Shown here in pieces: positions 55,720 to 64,000 of a stretch of 64,000 bases of DNA. Origin of the DNA: Melioribacteraceae bacterium (GTDB lineage Bacteria; Bacteroidota; Ignavibacteria; Ignavibacteriales; Melioribacteraceae); contig CP129490.1 in the NCBI GenBank assembly GCA_030584085.1, forward strand, positions 2,637,511-2,701,510. Direction: 5' to 3'. The notes under the pieces are model-generated. The model made no database searches and was not told the origin of the DNA. It saw nothing but the letters and a program-made list of their open reading frames with translations. The translations under genes were made by a program, and so were the position numbers. Within the stretch, counting starts at the first letter, position 1; every line of letters starts with the position of its first letter.

Positions 55720-57114
55720 ATGTTCAGCACACAGACCTATATCGAGAGAAGAAAATCGCTAAAAGAGAAAGTTGGTTCAGGATTGCTTTTAATCCCCGGA
55801 AATGAAGAAGCACCGATGAATTATCCGGCTAATACTTATACTTACCGACAAGATAGTACATTTTTATACTATTTTGGATTAGATAGGGCAGGACTCTTTG
55901 GTGTTATTGATATTGATAATGACAAAGACATTTTATTCGGTTATGATTATACGATTGACGATATTGTTTGGATGGGTCCTCAATCAAAAATTGCAGATGG
56001 AGCGAAAGCTGTTGGAGTGAATGAAACTTTACCTATTGCAAATCTTGAAGATTATTTAGCCAAATCAAAGTCGAGCGGAAAAACAATCCACTTTTTACCG
56101 CAGTATAGATTTCAAAACAAAATGAGATTTGAAAAATTACTCGGCATAAAAAGTTTTGAAATAGACAACAATAGATCTGAGATATTTACTAGATCAGTTA
56201 TTGAACAACGCTCGGTTAAAAGTGATGCGGAAATTAACGAAATAGAATATGCTCTTGACATAAGTTACGAGATGAACACGACTGCAATGAAATTGGCGAA
56301 TCCAGGAATAAAAGAACGTGAAGTTTATGGTAGATTAAATGGTATTGCAAATTCTATGGGATGTGGAGTTTCATTTCCGGTTATTTGTTCAATTCATGGT
56401 GAAACACTGCATAATCATCATTATAATAATACAATGAAGGATGGCGATTTATTGTTAATTGATTCGGGAGCCGAATCGCTTCTTCATTACGCTAGCGATA
56501 TAACAAGAACTTTTCCCGTAAACGGAAAATATACAAGTAAACAAAACGAAGTTTATAATGTAGTTCTCGATTCACAACTTAAAGCGATCGAATCTATAAA
56601 GCCCGGAATTAGATTTAGAGAAGTTCATCTTGCAGCCGCAGAAGTAATTGCATCAGGTTTACGCGATCTTGGTTTGATGAAAGGTGATCCAAAAGAAGCT
56701 GTTGCTAATGGCGCACATGCGTTGTTCTTTCCACATGGTCTTGGTCATGCAATGGGCTTGGATGTGCATGATCTTGAAGGTTTAGGTGAAAATCTTGTCG
56801 GTTATGATAAATCTACCAAAAGAAGCGATCAATTCGGATTAGCTTATTTACGTTTCGCGAAAGATTTACAACCCGGTTACGTGTTAACTGTGGAACCTGG
56901 AATTTATTTTATTCCGGAATTAATCGATATGTGGAAATCTGAAAATAAACTTTCCAACTTTATTAATTATGAAAAAGTTGAAGAGTATAAAGGCTTTGGC
57001 GGTATCAGAATTGAAGACGATATTGTTGTTACCGATTCAGGTTGCAGAGTTTTAGGCAAAAAATTAATTCCTAAATCGATTGAAGATGTAGAAAAAGTTT
57101 GCTTTGAGGACTAA
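55720..57114 (+). CDS. pepP: Xaa-Pro aminopeptidase (aminopeptidase P, M24B)
   Basis: The 464-aa protein has the aminopeptidase P N-terminal domain (YPANTYTYRQDSTFLYYFG) and the pita-bread catalytic domain. Metal ligands are visible in LIDSGAE, HYASDITRTF, FPHGLGHAMGLDVHD, VEPGIY and GGIRIEDD. It cleaves the N-terminal residue before proline, in the cytoplasm. A good GGAGAT ribosome site precedes the ATG, and a bidirectional terminator follows. Confidence 0.93.
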   Translation: MFSTQTYIERRKSLKEKVGSGLLLIPGNEEAPMNYPANTYTYRQDSTFLYYFGLDRAGLFGVIDIDNDKDILFGYDYTIDDIVWMGPQSKIADGAKAVGVNETLPIANLEDYLAKSKSSGKTIHFLPQYRFQNKMRFEKLLGIKSFEIDNNRSEIFTRSVIEQRSVKSDAEINEIEYALDISYEMNTTAMKLANPGIKEREVYGRLNGIANSMGCGVSFPVICSIHGETLHNHHYNNTMKDGDLLLIDSGAESLLHYASDITRTFPVNGKYTSKQNEVYNVVLDSQLKAIESIKPGIRFREVHLAAAEVIASGLRDLGLMKGDPKEAVANGAHALFFPHGLGHAMGLDVHDLEGLGENLVGYDKSTKRSDQFGLAYLRFAKDLQPGYVLTVEPGIYFIPELIDMWKSENKLSNFINYEKVEEYKGFGGIRIEDDIVVTDSGCRVLGKKLIPKSIEDVEKVCFED

Positions 57115-57124
57115 TTTTTTTTGT

Positions 57125-57154
57125 TTCCCGCAATCTTTAAGATTGCGGGAATTT
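57125..57154. terminator. Bidirectional terminator between pepP and the DUF456 gene
   Basis: An 11-bp stem (TTCCCGCAATC / GATTGCGGGAA, loop TTTAA) lies between convergent genes, with a T-rich stretch on the right and an A-rich one on the left. Confidence 0.85.
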
Positions 57155-57165
57155 CTATTCACAAA

Positions 57166-57660
57166 TTAGAAATTATCAACTATTCCCTTGACAAAGTAAA
57201 ACGTCATTATTCCCGATAGAACGAACTTGGCGACGACCATTATAAGACTTGCAATAAATGTTGCAAATCCGGCTTTAAGTGCTTGCGATTCTGATTTTCC
57301 TGCGATTAACTCACCAACAATTGCACCGATCAAGGTTCCAATAATTATACCTAATGGCGGGAAGAAAAATAGACCAATTATCAAACCGATTACAGAACCC
57401 CAAATACCCTTTCTCGAAGCACCATAATGTTTTGCACCATAGACCGGAAGTATGAAATCAAAAACAATTACAGCAATATTCAAAAGAAAATAAACAATTA
57501 AAAACCGAGTTGAAAAATTTGCTAGGTCCGTAAAATGGATCAATAAAATTGCCAGATAATTAAGTGGCGGACCTGGAACCACAGGTAAGATACAACCTAT
57601 TAATCCAGCGATCGAAAGTATTGTTCCAACAAATATTATAACTATTTCCCAAAATTCCAT
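57166..57660 (-). CDS. DUF456 domain-containing membrane protein
   Basis: The 164-aa protein is mostly hydrophobic, with an N-terminal GLIGCILPVVPGPPLNYLAILLIHF characteristic of DUF456, YGASRKGIWGSVIGLIIGLFFFPPLGIIIGTLIGAI in the middle, and a last helix. It is an inner-membrane protein of unknown function. It stands alone, convergent with pepP and divergent from the M14 peptidase gene. Confidence 0.85.
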   Translation of the reverse strand: MEFWEIVIIFVGTILSIAGLIGCILPVVPGPPLNYLAILLIHFTDLANFSTRFLIVYFLLNIAVIVFDFILPVYGAKHYGASRKGIWGSVIGLIIGLFFFPPLGIIIGTLIGAIVGELIAGKSESQALKAGFATFIASLIMVVAKFVLSGIMTFYFVKGIVDNF

Positions 57661-57729
57661 AACTCATCTTTCGCTTTTACAGTGATAAATTTATTAAATT
57701 AAGTCGAGTAATGAAAAAGAGAAAAGTAC

Positions 57730-59112
57730 ATGCAAACACGACACAATCTAGAAATTTCTTCAATAATGTTTAACTATGATAATTACAAAGAGAAATCAGT
57801 AATTGGTAAGTATGTTAATCGAAATAAAATTTCAGAATTTTTAAATAAGATCAGAAGCAACGACCGATATGAATTAAAAATAATTGGCAAATCTTACGAA
57901 GGAAGGATAATTGATCTTATAAAAATTGGAAATGGGAAAACTAAAGTACTTTTTTGGTCACAAATGCATGGCGATGAGTCAACTTCGACCAGAGCTATTT
58001 TGGATTTAATAAACTTTTTTGAGGCAAATGATGACACAAATTCCTTAAGAGAAAGAATCTTAGAAAATATTTCGCTCTATATAATTCCGATGTTAAATCC
58101 GGACGGAGCAGAAATATTTACTCGAAGAAATGCACAACAGATTGATATCAATCGTGATGCAATTGCTCAACAGTCGCCGGAAGGAAAATTACTTTACGAA
58201 ATAAAAAATGAAGTTAAACCGGATTTTGCATTTAATCTTCACGATCAGAGTTCGGGATATTCTGCAGGAATAAACTATAAGTCATCGACTATTTCATTAC
58301 TCTCCCCTCCCTTTAATTACAATGCCGATATTAATGACACAAGAAAAAAAGCAATGCAGCTAATAGTTTCACTATATGATGAACTGAGTCAAATAATTCC
58401 CGGACATATTGCAAGATATAGTGATGAATTTGAGCCAAGGGCTTTCGGAGATAATTTTACTAAAGATGGAATCCCGACAATATTAATAGAAGCCGGTGGT
58501 TGGGCTTCCGATCCCGATCGTGAATTTGTAAGAAAGCTTTTCTTTAATTCATTAATAAAAAGTTTACGTGCTATTTCTGAGAATAGTTTGTCAAATTACG
58601 ATGAAAACAATTATTTCAACATACCTGAGAATAAAGAATTACTTTTCGATTTAATCCTACGCAACGTCAATGTAAAGAAAAATAATAGTGTTCATAAAAT
58701 TGATATTGCTGTAAAAAGAGAACCATTTTTGGATTCTACCGAGAATAAGGTGTACTATAAAGGAATAATTGCTGATATAGGTGACTTATCAACGTTCTAT
58801 GGTTATGATGAAATCGACGTGAGTAATTTATTCTTGCATCACCCTAAAGTTGAACAAACTAATAAATTAGGTCTAATCGATTTATTAAAAAATGGCGTTT
58901 TATTTAAGAAGGAATTGAGTAAATCTGATTTTACTGAAATCCCGATTAATTTCTATTCTAAGACACAACCAAATACCGAACTACAAGTTGATGGATTTGC
59001 CAACTTTTATTTGACAACAAATAATGAAATAAAATTTGCTATCATAAACGGATATTTAATTGATTTAACAAAACCGCTTAACTTTGAAGGTAATGGGCTG
59101 AATTTCCATTAA
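57730..59112 (+). CDS. M14 family zinc carboxypeptidase-like protein
   Basis: The 460-aa protein has the M14 zinc motif HGDES (HxxE) near residue 75, the substrate-binding NPDGAEIFTRRNA and INRDA, the third zinc ligand in FNLHDQ near 170, and the catalytic Glu in LIEAGGW near 255. The C-terminal ~190 residues are an added beta-rich domain. There is no signal peptide, so a cytoplasmic peptidase of the zinc carboxypeptidase superfamily is likely. An in-frame ATG at 57766 (MFNYDNYK) is an alternative start. Confidence 0.8.
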   Translation: MQTRHNLEISSIMFNYDNYKEKSVIGKYVNRNKISEFLNKIRSNDRYELKIIGKSYEGRIIDLIKIGNGKTKVLFWSQMHGDESTSTRAILDLINFFEANDDTNSLRERILENISLYIIPMLNPDGAEIFTRRNAQQIDINRDAIAQQSPEGKLLYEIKNEVKPDFAFNLHDQSSGYSAGINYKSSTISLLSPPFNYNADINDTRKKAMQLIVSLYDELSQIIPGHIARYSDEFEPRAFGDNFTKDGIPTILIEAGGWASDPDREFVRKLFFNSLIKSLRAISENSLSNYDENNYFNIPENKELLFDLILRNVNVKKNNSVHKIDIAVKREPFLDSTENKVYYKGIIADIGDLSTFYGYDEIDVSNLFLHHPKVEQTNKLGLIDLLKNGVLFKKELSKSDFTEIPINFYSKTQPNTELQVDGFANFYLTTNNEIKFAIINGYLIDLTKPLNFEGNGLNFH

Positions 59113-59161
59113 AATCAAAATTAAAATTTCACTATATTTATTAGACTAAATAGTCTTTTGA

Positions 59162-59764
59162 ATGAACTTAAGTCAAAATACAAATACCGAGCAAGAACTT
59201 CAGCAAAAATACCGTGATTTTGAAACGGAAGCTCTTCCCCATCTTGATGCACTATATAATTTTGCATTAAAAATGACTGCCGATTCCGATGAAGCCGACG
59301 ATTTAGTTCAAGAAACTTTTTTACGCGCGTTTCGGTTCTTTGATAAATTCGAAAAGGGCACTAATTCTAAAGCTTGGTTGTTTAGGATAATGAAGAATAC
59401 CTTTATTAATGATTATAGAAAGGATTCTCGCGAACCAAATAAAGTTGACTATGACGATATTCAAAATTTTTATGAAAATATCAAAGCTTCAGATGTAAAA
59501 ACGCAGCATGTTGAACAAGATGTATTTAGCAGTCTGCTCGATGATGAAGTAACTAAAGCAATCTCCGAGCTCCCCGAAGATTTTAGAACTGTAGTTATTC
59601 TAAGCGATATAGAAGGTTTTTCGTACGAAGAGATAGCTGACTTTGTTGATTGTCCGGTTGGTACAGTTCGATCCAGATTACACAGAGCGAGAAAAATGCT
59701 ATTTACAACTCTTTATTCCTACGGCAAAGATAAAGGTTATTTACAAGACAAGGATAAACATTAG
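59162..59764 (+). CDS. ECF-type RNA polymerase sigma factor
   Basis: The 200-aa protein has a sigma region 2 (LDALYNFALKMTADSDEADDLVQETFLRAF, then KAWLFRIMKNTFINDYRK) and region 4 (LPEDFRTVVILSDIEGFSYEEIADFVDCPVGTVRSRLHRARKML). Spacing and length are those of SigE/RpoE-like ECF factors. The next gene, overlapping in operon spacing, is a small putative partner, and rpsU follows about 80 nt later. The regulon is unknown. Confidence 0.93.
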   Translation: MNLSQNTNTEQELQQKYRDFETEALPHLDALYNFALKMTADSDEADDLVQETFLRAFRFFDKFEKGTNSKAWLFRIMKNTFINDYRKDSREPNKVDYDDIQNFYENIKASDVKTQHVEQDVFSSLLDDEVTKAISELPEDFRTVVILSDIEGFSYEEIADFVDCPVGTVRSRLHRARKMLFTTLYSYGKDKGYLQDKDKH

Positions 59765-59772
59765 AAGTGGCA

Positions 59773-60027
59773 ATGAAAGAATCAGAAATATGTGAGCAAA
59801 TAACGGCATTAGTCGATAATGAACTTGATGCGGTTCAAGCATCTTTACTTAAGAAGCGGATTGATGAAAATCCGGACTTACGGGAAGAATATGAAATTCA
59901 ATATCAAGTAAAACATTTACTTTGTAACAGGTTTGCAAATAACTCAGCCCCGAATTATCTAATTAATAGCATAAAAAAATCGATTGGCGACAAGTTTGAT
60001 TTCGACACCAACAAGGCTTACGACTAA
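59773..60027 (+). CDS. Small anti-sigma-factor-like protein without zinc ligands
   Basis: The product is about 84 aa from ATG 59773 (an in-frame GTG at 59767 would add two residues). It sits directly after the sigma gene. Its body (EICEQITALVDNELDAVQASLLKKRIDENPDLREEYE) has the helical frame of anti-sigma factors of the RsrA/ChrR type. However, the His-x3-Cys-x2-Cys zinc site is absent, leaving only two Cys. It has no membrane segment. Whether it binds sigma, or has become structural, is open. Confidence 0.6.
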   Translation: MKESEICEQITALVDNELDAVQASLLKKRIDENPDLREEYEIQYQVKHLLCNRFANNSAPNYLINSIKKSIGDKFDFDTNKAYD

Positions 60028-60115
60028 AAATCCTAACAATTAATTTGATTTCCATTCTAAAACCCGATATATTTGAAGTCTGTAATTAAAATAAACCAAA
60101 AGGTAGGTGATTTAC

Positions 60116-60310
60116 GTGGTTGGTATTAACGTTTCTGAAAACGAAAATATCGATAGAGCTCTTAAACGCTTTAAGAAAAAATATGAACGCTCCGGAGTAT
60201 TAAAAGAATACAAGAAGAGAACATTTTTCGTGAAGCCGTCCATCGAAAAACGAATGGAAAAGATCAAAGCAAGACGCAGAGCTCACAAAGAACGTATGAA
60301 CGACAATTAA
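60116..60310 (+). CDS. rpsU: 30S ribosomal protein S21
   Basis: A 64-aa product from GTG 60116 (AGG 8 nt upstream; a GTG at 60107 would add three residues). It has the S21 pattern: VSENENIDRALKRFKKKYERSGVLKEYKKRTFFVKPS and a basic C-terminus with KARRRAHKERMND. S21 is a small-subunit platform protein. It follows the sigma/anti-sigma pair and ends in a very strong terminator. Confidence 0.93.
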   Translation: MVGINVSENENIDRALKRFKKKYERSGVLKEYKKRTFFVKPSIEKRMEKIKARRRAHKERMNDN

Positions 60311-60311
60311 T

Positions 60312-60339
60312 AAAAAACCCGTCAATTGACGGGTTTTTT
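60312..60339 (+). terminator. Intrinsic terminator after rpsU
   Basis: A perfect A6-CCCGTC-AATT-GACGGG-T6 hairpin lies 1 nt past the stop. The symmetric A/T flanks let it act for the convergent LOG gene too. Confidence 0.95.
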
Positions 60340-60346
60340 ATTTTAC

Positions 60347-61180
60347 CTAATGTGAGTTATTTAAATAATTTTTTGTTAGATGAGTTGTGATTCGTTCAAA
60401 TGCTTCATCAACCGTGTTACAGAAAGAAAACAATTCTAAATCACCTTCACTAATTGTTCCCATTTCAACTAAGGCTTCAAAATTAATTATCTTCTTCCAG
60501 AATATTTCATCATAAACTACAACTTCCAATTTTTTCTGAAGCTTCTCAGTTTGAATTAGAGTTATAGTTTCCATCAACTCGTCAAGTGTTCCAAAACCAC
60601 CCGGGAAAATAATAAGTGCCTTTGCAAGATAGATCAACCAAAACTTTCGCATAAAAAAGTAATGGAACTCAAACGCTAATTCGGGTTCAACATATTTGTT
60701 TATAAATTGCTCGAACGGAAGACTGATGTTTAACCCGATTGTTGGTCCGCCAGCTAAAGATGCACCTTTGTTTGAGGCTTCCATAATACCCGGTCCGCCG
60801 CCGCTGCAAATAATAAATCGGTGCTCATCTGTCGGTAAGTTTAATGACCACTCGGTTAATCTTCTTGATAATTCAACGGCATCTTCATAATAATGTGACA
60901 TCGCTAAATTTCTTTCGGCAGCTTTCAATTTTCTTTCGTAAACTTTTGAAGTTTTATTTGAAGCTGATTTTTTAATTAGTCGTAATTCTTTCTCGGCTTC
61001 CTTTTTTGATTTAATTCTTGCCGAACCAAAAAAAACTATAGTATCGGCAATGCTATTTCTTGCTAATCTAGACTTAGGTTCATAATACTCAGCTAAAATT
61101 CTTACTGTTCGAGCATCGGCTGAATTCAAGAATTCTAAATTCTTATAAGCTTTTTCAACACTGTTTTTTTTCTGTACCAT
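60347..61180 (-). CDS. LOG family / TIGR00730 Rossmann-fold protein (possible cytokinin riboside phosphoribohydrolase)
   Basis: The 277-aa protein carries the LOG motif PGGFGTLDE at about residues 195-203, with SGGGPGIMEASNKGA and the conserved HYFFMRKFWLIYLAKA. An N-terminal ~100-residue extension with charged helices (EAEKELRLIKK) is present. LOG proteins release a nucleobase from nucleoside 5'-monophosphates. In bacteria the true substrate is often unclear. Confidence 0.85.
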   Translation of the reverse strand: MVQKKNSVEKAYKNLEFLNSADARTVRILAEYYEPKSRLARNSIADTIVFFGSARIKSKKEAEKELRLIKKSASNKTSKVYERKLKAAERNLAMSHYYEDAVELSRRLTEWSLNLPTDEHRFIICSGGGPGIMEASNKGASLAGGPTIGLNISLPFEQFINKYVEPELAFEFHYFFMRKFWLIYLAKALIIFPGGFGTLDELMETITLIQTEKLQKKLEVVVYDEIFWKKIINFEALVEMGTISEGDLELFSFCNTVDEAFERITTHLTKNYLNNSH

Positions 61181-61270
61181 AATTTCTAAACCTGCATTGT
61201 GAAAAGAGTTACAAAAATAAGGTTTATAATGTATTTTTCCACTTCAATAATTTTGGATAATAACTCTACT

Positions 61271-62677
61271 ATGATTAAACATTACATATCTGCTTTATTT
61301 CTAGCTTTTAGCAGCTTAATTCAAGCGAATGATGAGATAAAAAATAAAATAGATGCAATTCTTGCCAATGACCAAAAAGAAGCAATTTCTGTTTTTATTT
61401 ACGATCCAATTTCGATGGATACAATTTACTCAAAGGATATTTACAACAACCTAATACCGGCTTCAAATGTTAAGCTATACACAACTGCCGCGGCATTACA
61501 TCTTTTACCCAATCAAGAATATCTTTTGACAAAGGTTTATACAAACGATGTTGAATTGGAGGATAGTGTTATTAATGGCAACATTTATCTGAAAGGTTTT
61601 GGTGATGCATTATTAACAACAGAAAATCTAGATTCCCTGGTTGACCAATTACTTTTGATGGGAATAAATAAGATTACCGGTGACATTATTGCGGATGATT
61701 CTTACTTCGATAATACCTATACTAGAGATGATTGGATTACCGATGAACGAGCTAATGTAAAATTGCCGCCTATTTCCGGATTAAGCTTAAACAGAAATTC
61801 TGTGATTATTAATTTTAATTCAAACTTACCAAATGGGAGAACTCCTACTTTTACTATTGAGCCAAATGGAAATTTTTATAATGTGATTAATTATTCAAAA
61901 GTTTCTTCCGCTCGAGTTTATCCAAGAATTTCATATCGAACCGAATTGAACAACATTAATATTAAAATTGAAGGAAGTGTTAGAAAAAGAAAAAGTACTT
62001 ACGGTTACATAGTTCATCCGGATTCACCATCTGAATTAATTGCAAATGTTTTTAAAACACGTTTGCAAAACAAAGGTATTGAAGTTTTAGGAAGTGCAGT
62101 TTCCGGTGCTACACCATTATCGGTAATTGAATTAGCTACATCAAGAAATTCCTTTGCAATTTTGGTTGATCGAGTTAACAAAAGAAGCGATAATTATCTT
62201 GCAGAAAATTTATTCAAAATCATTGGTGCGGAATTTAGCAACAAACAGGGTAATTCATTTTATGCTACACAAGCAATTCTGTCATTCCTAGATGAAAATG
62301 ATATTTATAATGAAGGCACTGTATTGGTTGATGGTTCGGGGATCTCAAGATTCAATAAAACATCAACAGCATCGATTGTAAGTTTGCTTGAGTTCATGTA
62401 CCTAGACATCAACAATTTTGATTTCTACTTTAACTCGTTAGCAATTTCCGGAAGAGACGGAACTTTGGAAAATCGAATGTATGAATCAAACGCCTACTTA
62501 AACTTTAGAGGTAAAACCGGTTCATTGAATGGCGTATCTTCTTTGTCCGGATATTTAACAACAAAATCGAACCGTGATTTAATCATAAGCATAATTATTA
62601 ACTTTAAGTCAAAAGGTGGAAATTACTACAAATCACTTCAGGATAGAATTATTTCTTATTTGGCGGAGAGTTTATAA
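61271..62677 (+). CDS. dacB: D-alanyl-D-alanine carboxypeptidase/endopeptidase (PBP4 type)
   Basis: A 468-aa product from ATG 61271, giving a signal peptide MIKHYISALFLAFSSLIQA; a GTG at 61199 would put 24 extra residues in front. Penicillin-binding motifs are SNVK (SxxK, in PASNVKLYTTAAALHLL), SDN (RSDNYLAENLFK) and KTGS (FRGKTGSLNGVSSLSGYL). It trims peptidoglycan cross-links and stem peptides in the periplasm. A hairpin terminator follows, and it converges on secG. Confidence 0.93.
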   Translation: MIKHYISALFLAFSSLIQANDEIKNKIDAILANDQKEAISVFIYDPISMDTIYSKDIYNNLIPASNVKLYTTAAALHLLPNQEYLLTKVYTNDVELEDSVINGNIYLKGFGDALLTTENLDSLVDQLLLMGINKITGDIIADDSYFDNTYTRDDWITDERANVKLPPISGLSLNRNSVIINFNSNLPNGRTPTFTIEPNGNFYNVINYSKVSSARVYPRISYRTELNNINIKIEGSVRKRKSTYGYIVHPDSPSELIANVFKTRLQNKGIEVLGSAVSGATPLSVIELATSRNSFAILVDRVNKRSDNYLAENLFKIIGAEFSNKQGNSFYATQAILSFLDENDIYNEGTVLVDGSGISRFNKTSTASIVSLLEFMYLDINNFDFYFNSLAISGRDGTLENRMYESNAYLNFRGKTGSLNGVSSLSGYLTTKSNRDLIISIIINFKSKGGNYYKSLQDRIISYLAESL

Positions 62678-62679
62678 AA

Positions 62680-62705
62680 AATCCCGCCTAAGCGGGATTA
62701 ATTTT
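62680..62705. terminator. Terminator between dacB and secG
   Basis: A perfect 8-bp stem AATCCCGC / GCGGGATT (loop CTAA) has an A-rich left flank and AATTTTT on the right, so it can act on both convergent transcripts. Confidence 0.85.
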
Positions 62706-63070
62706 TATTGATTATCCGGTTGTTCTTGTTGAGTTTCGGTTGATGGAGCTGTTGGAGGAGGTAAAGCCGGAGTTGTAGGAACCGATTGTTGTTGTGAACT
62801 TTGAATAATACTTTCTCTTTGCTGATCAACTGAAGACGGTAAGAAAAATAAATTGATCAAAATTGCAAGCACAAGCATTGAACCACCCAACCACCAAGTT
62901 GCTTTACTTAAAAAGTCAGCCGTTCTTCTAGTACCGAACATTTGACCCATATTTCCAACACCGCCGCCAATTGCACCGGATAAACCTTCACCCTTACCGG
63001 ATTGAAGTAAAACAATAATTATCAGCATCGCTGCAATAATTACCGATAAAACTACTAATAAAGTGTACAT
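62705..63070 (-). CDS. secG: Protein translocase subunit SecG
   Basis: A 121-aa product from ATG 63070 (AGGAGA upstream), starting MYTLLVVLSVIIAAMLIII. A longer frame to 63121 reads into the tRNA and is not real. Two membrane helices flank the conserved QSGKGEGLSGAIGGG and MFGTRRTADFLSKATWWLG. A proline/glutamine-rich tail of about 35 residues follows, common in this group. SecG assists SecYE-dependent export. A tRNA gene lies directly upstream on the same strand. Confidence 0.95.
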   Translation of the reverse strand: MYTLLVVLSVIIAAMLIIIVLLQSGKGEGLSGAIGGGVGNMGQMFGTRRTADFLSKATWWLGGSMLVLAILINLFFLPSSVDQQRESIIQSSQQQSVPTTPALPPPTAPSTETQQEQPDNQ

Positions 63071-63091
63071 TTTTTCTCCTAATCGTTTCTG

Positions 63092-63165
63092 TAGCGGGGG
63101 AGGGATTCGAACCCCCGACACGTGGATTATGATTCCACTGCTCTAACCTACTGAGCTACCCCGCC
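63092..63165 (-). tRNA. tRNA with CAU anticodon (Met elongator or Ile2 type)
   Basis: The minus strand gives a full cloverleaf: acceptor GGCGGGG / CCCCGCT (with one G-U pair), D-arm GCTC...GAGC, anticodon arm GTGGA-ATCATAA-TCCAC with anticodon CAT, and T-arm GGGGG-TTCGAAT-CCCTC. The acceptor begins G-G with a G-U end rather than the C1:A72 mismatch, and the anticodon stem lacks three G-C pairs, so it is not initiator tRNA. Elongator Met and lysidine-modified Ile2 cannot be separated here. No CCA is encoded. It lies 22 nt upstream of secG. Confidence 0.95.
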
Positions 63166-63227
63166 TCAAAAAACACAGATTGTAAATATATTACTATGAG
63201 TCGGAAACTTCAAGTATTTGATTTTCC

Positions 63228-64000
63228 TTAAATCTTCGTTTTGATATTCTTCTGATATTCCTCTCTGAATATTCCCGGGTGCTCATTATCGGTATAAGAG
63301 CGGATTTCCAATCCACTTTCCTTCAATCTTTGCTCTGTTGTATTGATTCTATCGACCGGATCCGGATGAGTTGAGAGAAACGTAGCTATTCCCCCACCAC
63401 CGGATGACACTTTTCCGTCATCTCTTAATTTTTCGAAAAAGAATTTTACTCCGCCGGGATAATATCTTGTCGATTGCAGATAAATCACAGCATATTTATC
63501 AGATTCATCTTCTGCTGATCGGCTGTTTGCAAGTAATGTTAATCCGGAAAATAGATTTGCCACGATTACACTAATTTGTGAGGGATTGTTACCCAAAGCT
63601 AAATTTGCTAATAATTGCAGACCATATGCGTTCGTAATTCTTTGTGTAGCATGTCTTCTTTCAACATGCGCAATTTCATGTGCGATAACTCCGGCTAAAG
63701 CAGCTTCCGAATCCAGATAATTTATTAATCCAGTATAAAGGTAAACATAACCACCCGGCACCGCAAAAGCATTTAGTGTTGAATCGTTTTCAATTATTTC
63801 CAATTGGTAATTGTAAACTGTCTCTTTTTGTACTTCCGGAGATTGTAAAACATGATCAAATATTCTTTCCTTTATATACTTTTTTACCTGAGGATTTTTA
63901 TTGTAGATAGGATATTCTTTAGGATTAGCTTTTATCTCGGAATCAAATTGTTGACCTAAAGCAACTTCATCCTGATCGGAAAAAAGATTCACTCCGGTAC
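63228..64000 (-). CDS. M48 family metallopeptidase (5' end cut by the window)
   Basis: The start lies beyond the right edge. The visible frame reads TGVNLFSDQDEVALGQQFDSEI at the left of the protein, the usual entry of secreted M48C/BepA-like proteases after their lipoprotein signal. The zinc motif HEIAH sits in GVIAHEIAHVERRHAT, and the third ligand Glu in RSAEDESDKYAV. FLSTHPDPVDRI is a further conserved block. About 257 residues are visible. It is distinct from the membrane M48 at 4320. A quality-control role in the envelope is probable. Confidence 0.9.
   Translation of the reverse strand, partial: TGVNLFSDQDEVALGQQFDSEIKANPKEYPIYNKNPQVKKYIKERIFDHVLQSPEVQKETVYNYQLEIIENDSTLNAFAVPGGYVYLYTGLINYLDSEAALAGVIAHEIAHVERRHATQRITNAYGLQLLANLALGNNPSQISVIVANLFSGLTLLANSRSAEDESDKYAVIYLQSTRYYPGGVKFFFEKLRDDGKVSSGGGGIATFLSTHPDPVDRINTTEQRLKESGLEIRSYTDNEHPGIFREEYQKNIKTKI

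Noticed and set aside
63071-63121. N-terminal extension of SecG beginning MSGVRIPPP
   Set aside because: This is the tRNA sequence read in frame. The real start at 63070 has its own AGGAGA.

Overview
The window reads as a chromosomal stretch of an AT-rich, Gram-negative member of the Bacteroidetes/Chlorobi group, most probably an Ignavibacteria-type organism (Ignavibacteriales). Supporting signs are three secreted proteins ending in the sorting domain with the SQNYPNPFNP motif typical of those genomes, a complete Bat (aerotolerance-type) operon, KDO synthesis (kdsB), a BamA/TamA-type outer-membrane protein, bacillithiol synthesis (bshB1), and many Bacteroidetes-like lipoproteins. Many starts still have recognisable Shine-Dalgarno sequences. 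No phage, insertion sequence, CRISPR array or rRNA was seen, and no gene-free stretch exceeds 300 bases.

Layout. 1-5.8 kb: a partial Rieske-type gene, an MBL-fold hydrolase, a stand-alone B12-binding protein, a VWA lipoprotein-gatC-kdsB operon, a membrane M48 protease, and a small exported protein with four CP[YF] motifs. 5.9-14.2 kb: the moxR-DUF58-(membrane protein)-batA-batB-batC-batD-batE operon on the minus strand, mostly with overlapping genes. 14.3-23.9 kb: a lipoprotein, DUF302, a DASS transporter, a beta-hydroxyacid dehydrogenase-type enzyme, bshB1, an outer-membrane barrel, gatB, a DUF1460 amidase-like protein, dnaB and a family 4 uracil-DNA glycosylase. 24-31 kb: yicC-gmk-rpoZ, a BamA/TamA-type protein with an L,D-transpeptidase-like protein, and malic enzyme. 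31-35.3 kb: the translation block rplM-rpsI-rpsB-tsf-pyrH-frr. 35.4-46.5 kb: lipoproteins, an epimerase, a Fic protein with an unusual upstream repeat array, an ABC-F protein, GNAT, a sugar-isomerase-like protein, SulP and a deoxyhypusine-synthase-like enzyme.

46.5-55.6 kb is the most accessory-looking region. It holds a two-propeller YCF48-type secreted protein, a UPF0158 protein, a PAS-LuxR regulator, a secreted subtilase, a lipoprotein homologous to that subtilase's propeptide, and another secreted propeller-like protein. 55.7-64 kb: aminopeptidase P, DUF456, an M14 peptidase, an ECF sigma factor with a putative partner, rpsU, LOG, dacB, secG, a CAU tRNA and a partial M48 lipoprotein-type protease.

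Most promising observations: (1) the lipoprotein at 53420-53908 is an ungapped homologue of the propeptide of the adjacent secreted subtilase and may be a tethered inhibitor or chaperone. (2) Upstream of the fic gene, eight TGTCGA-type half-sites form four inverted pairs in a 70-bp repeat, all in 10-bp helical phase, which looks like a cooperative operator. (3) A small exported protein carries four heme-regulatory-like CP motifs. (4) An L,D-transpeptidase-like protein has Ser at the expected catalytic Cys. (5) A bacterial deoxyhypusine-synthase-like enzyme keeps the catalytic Lys but lacks the HH pair.
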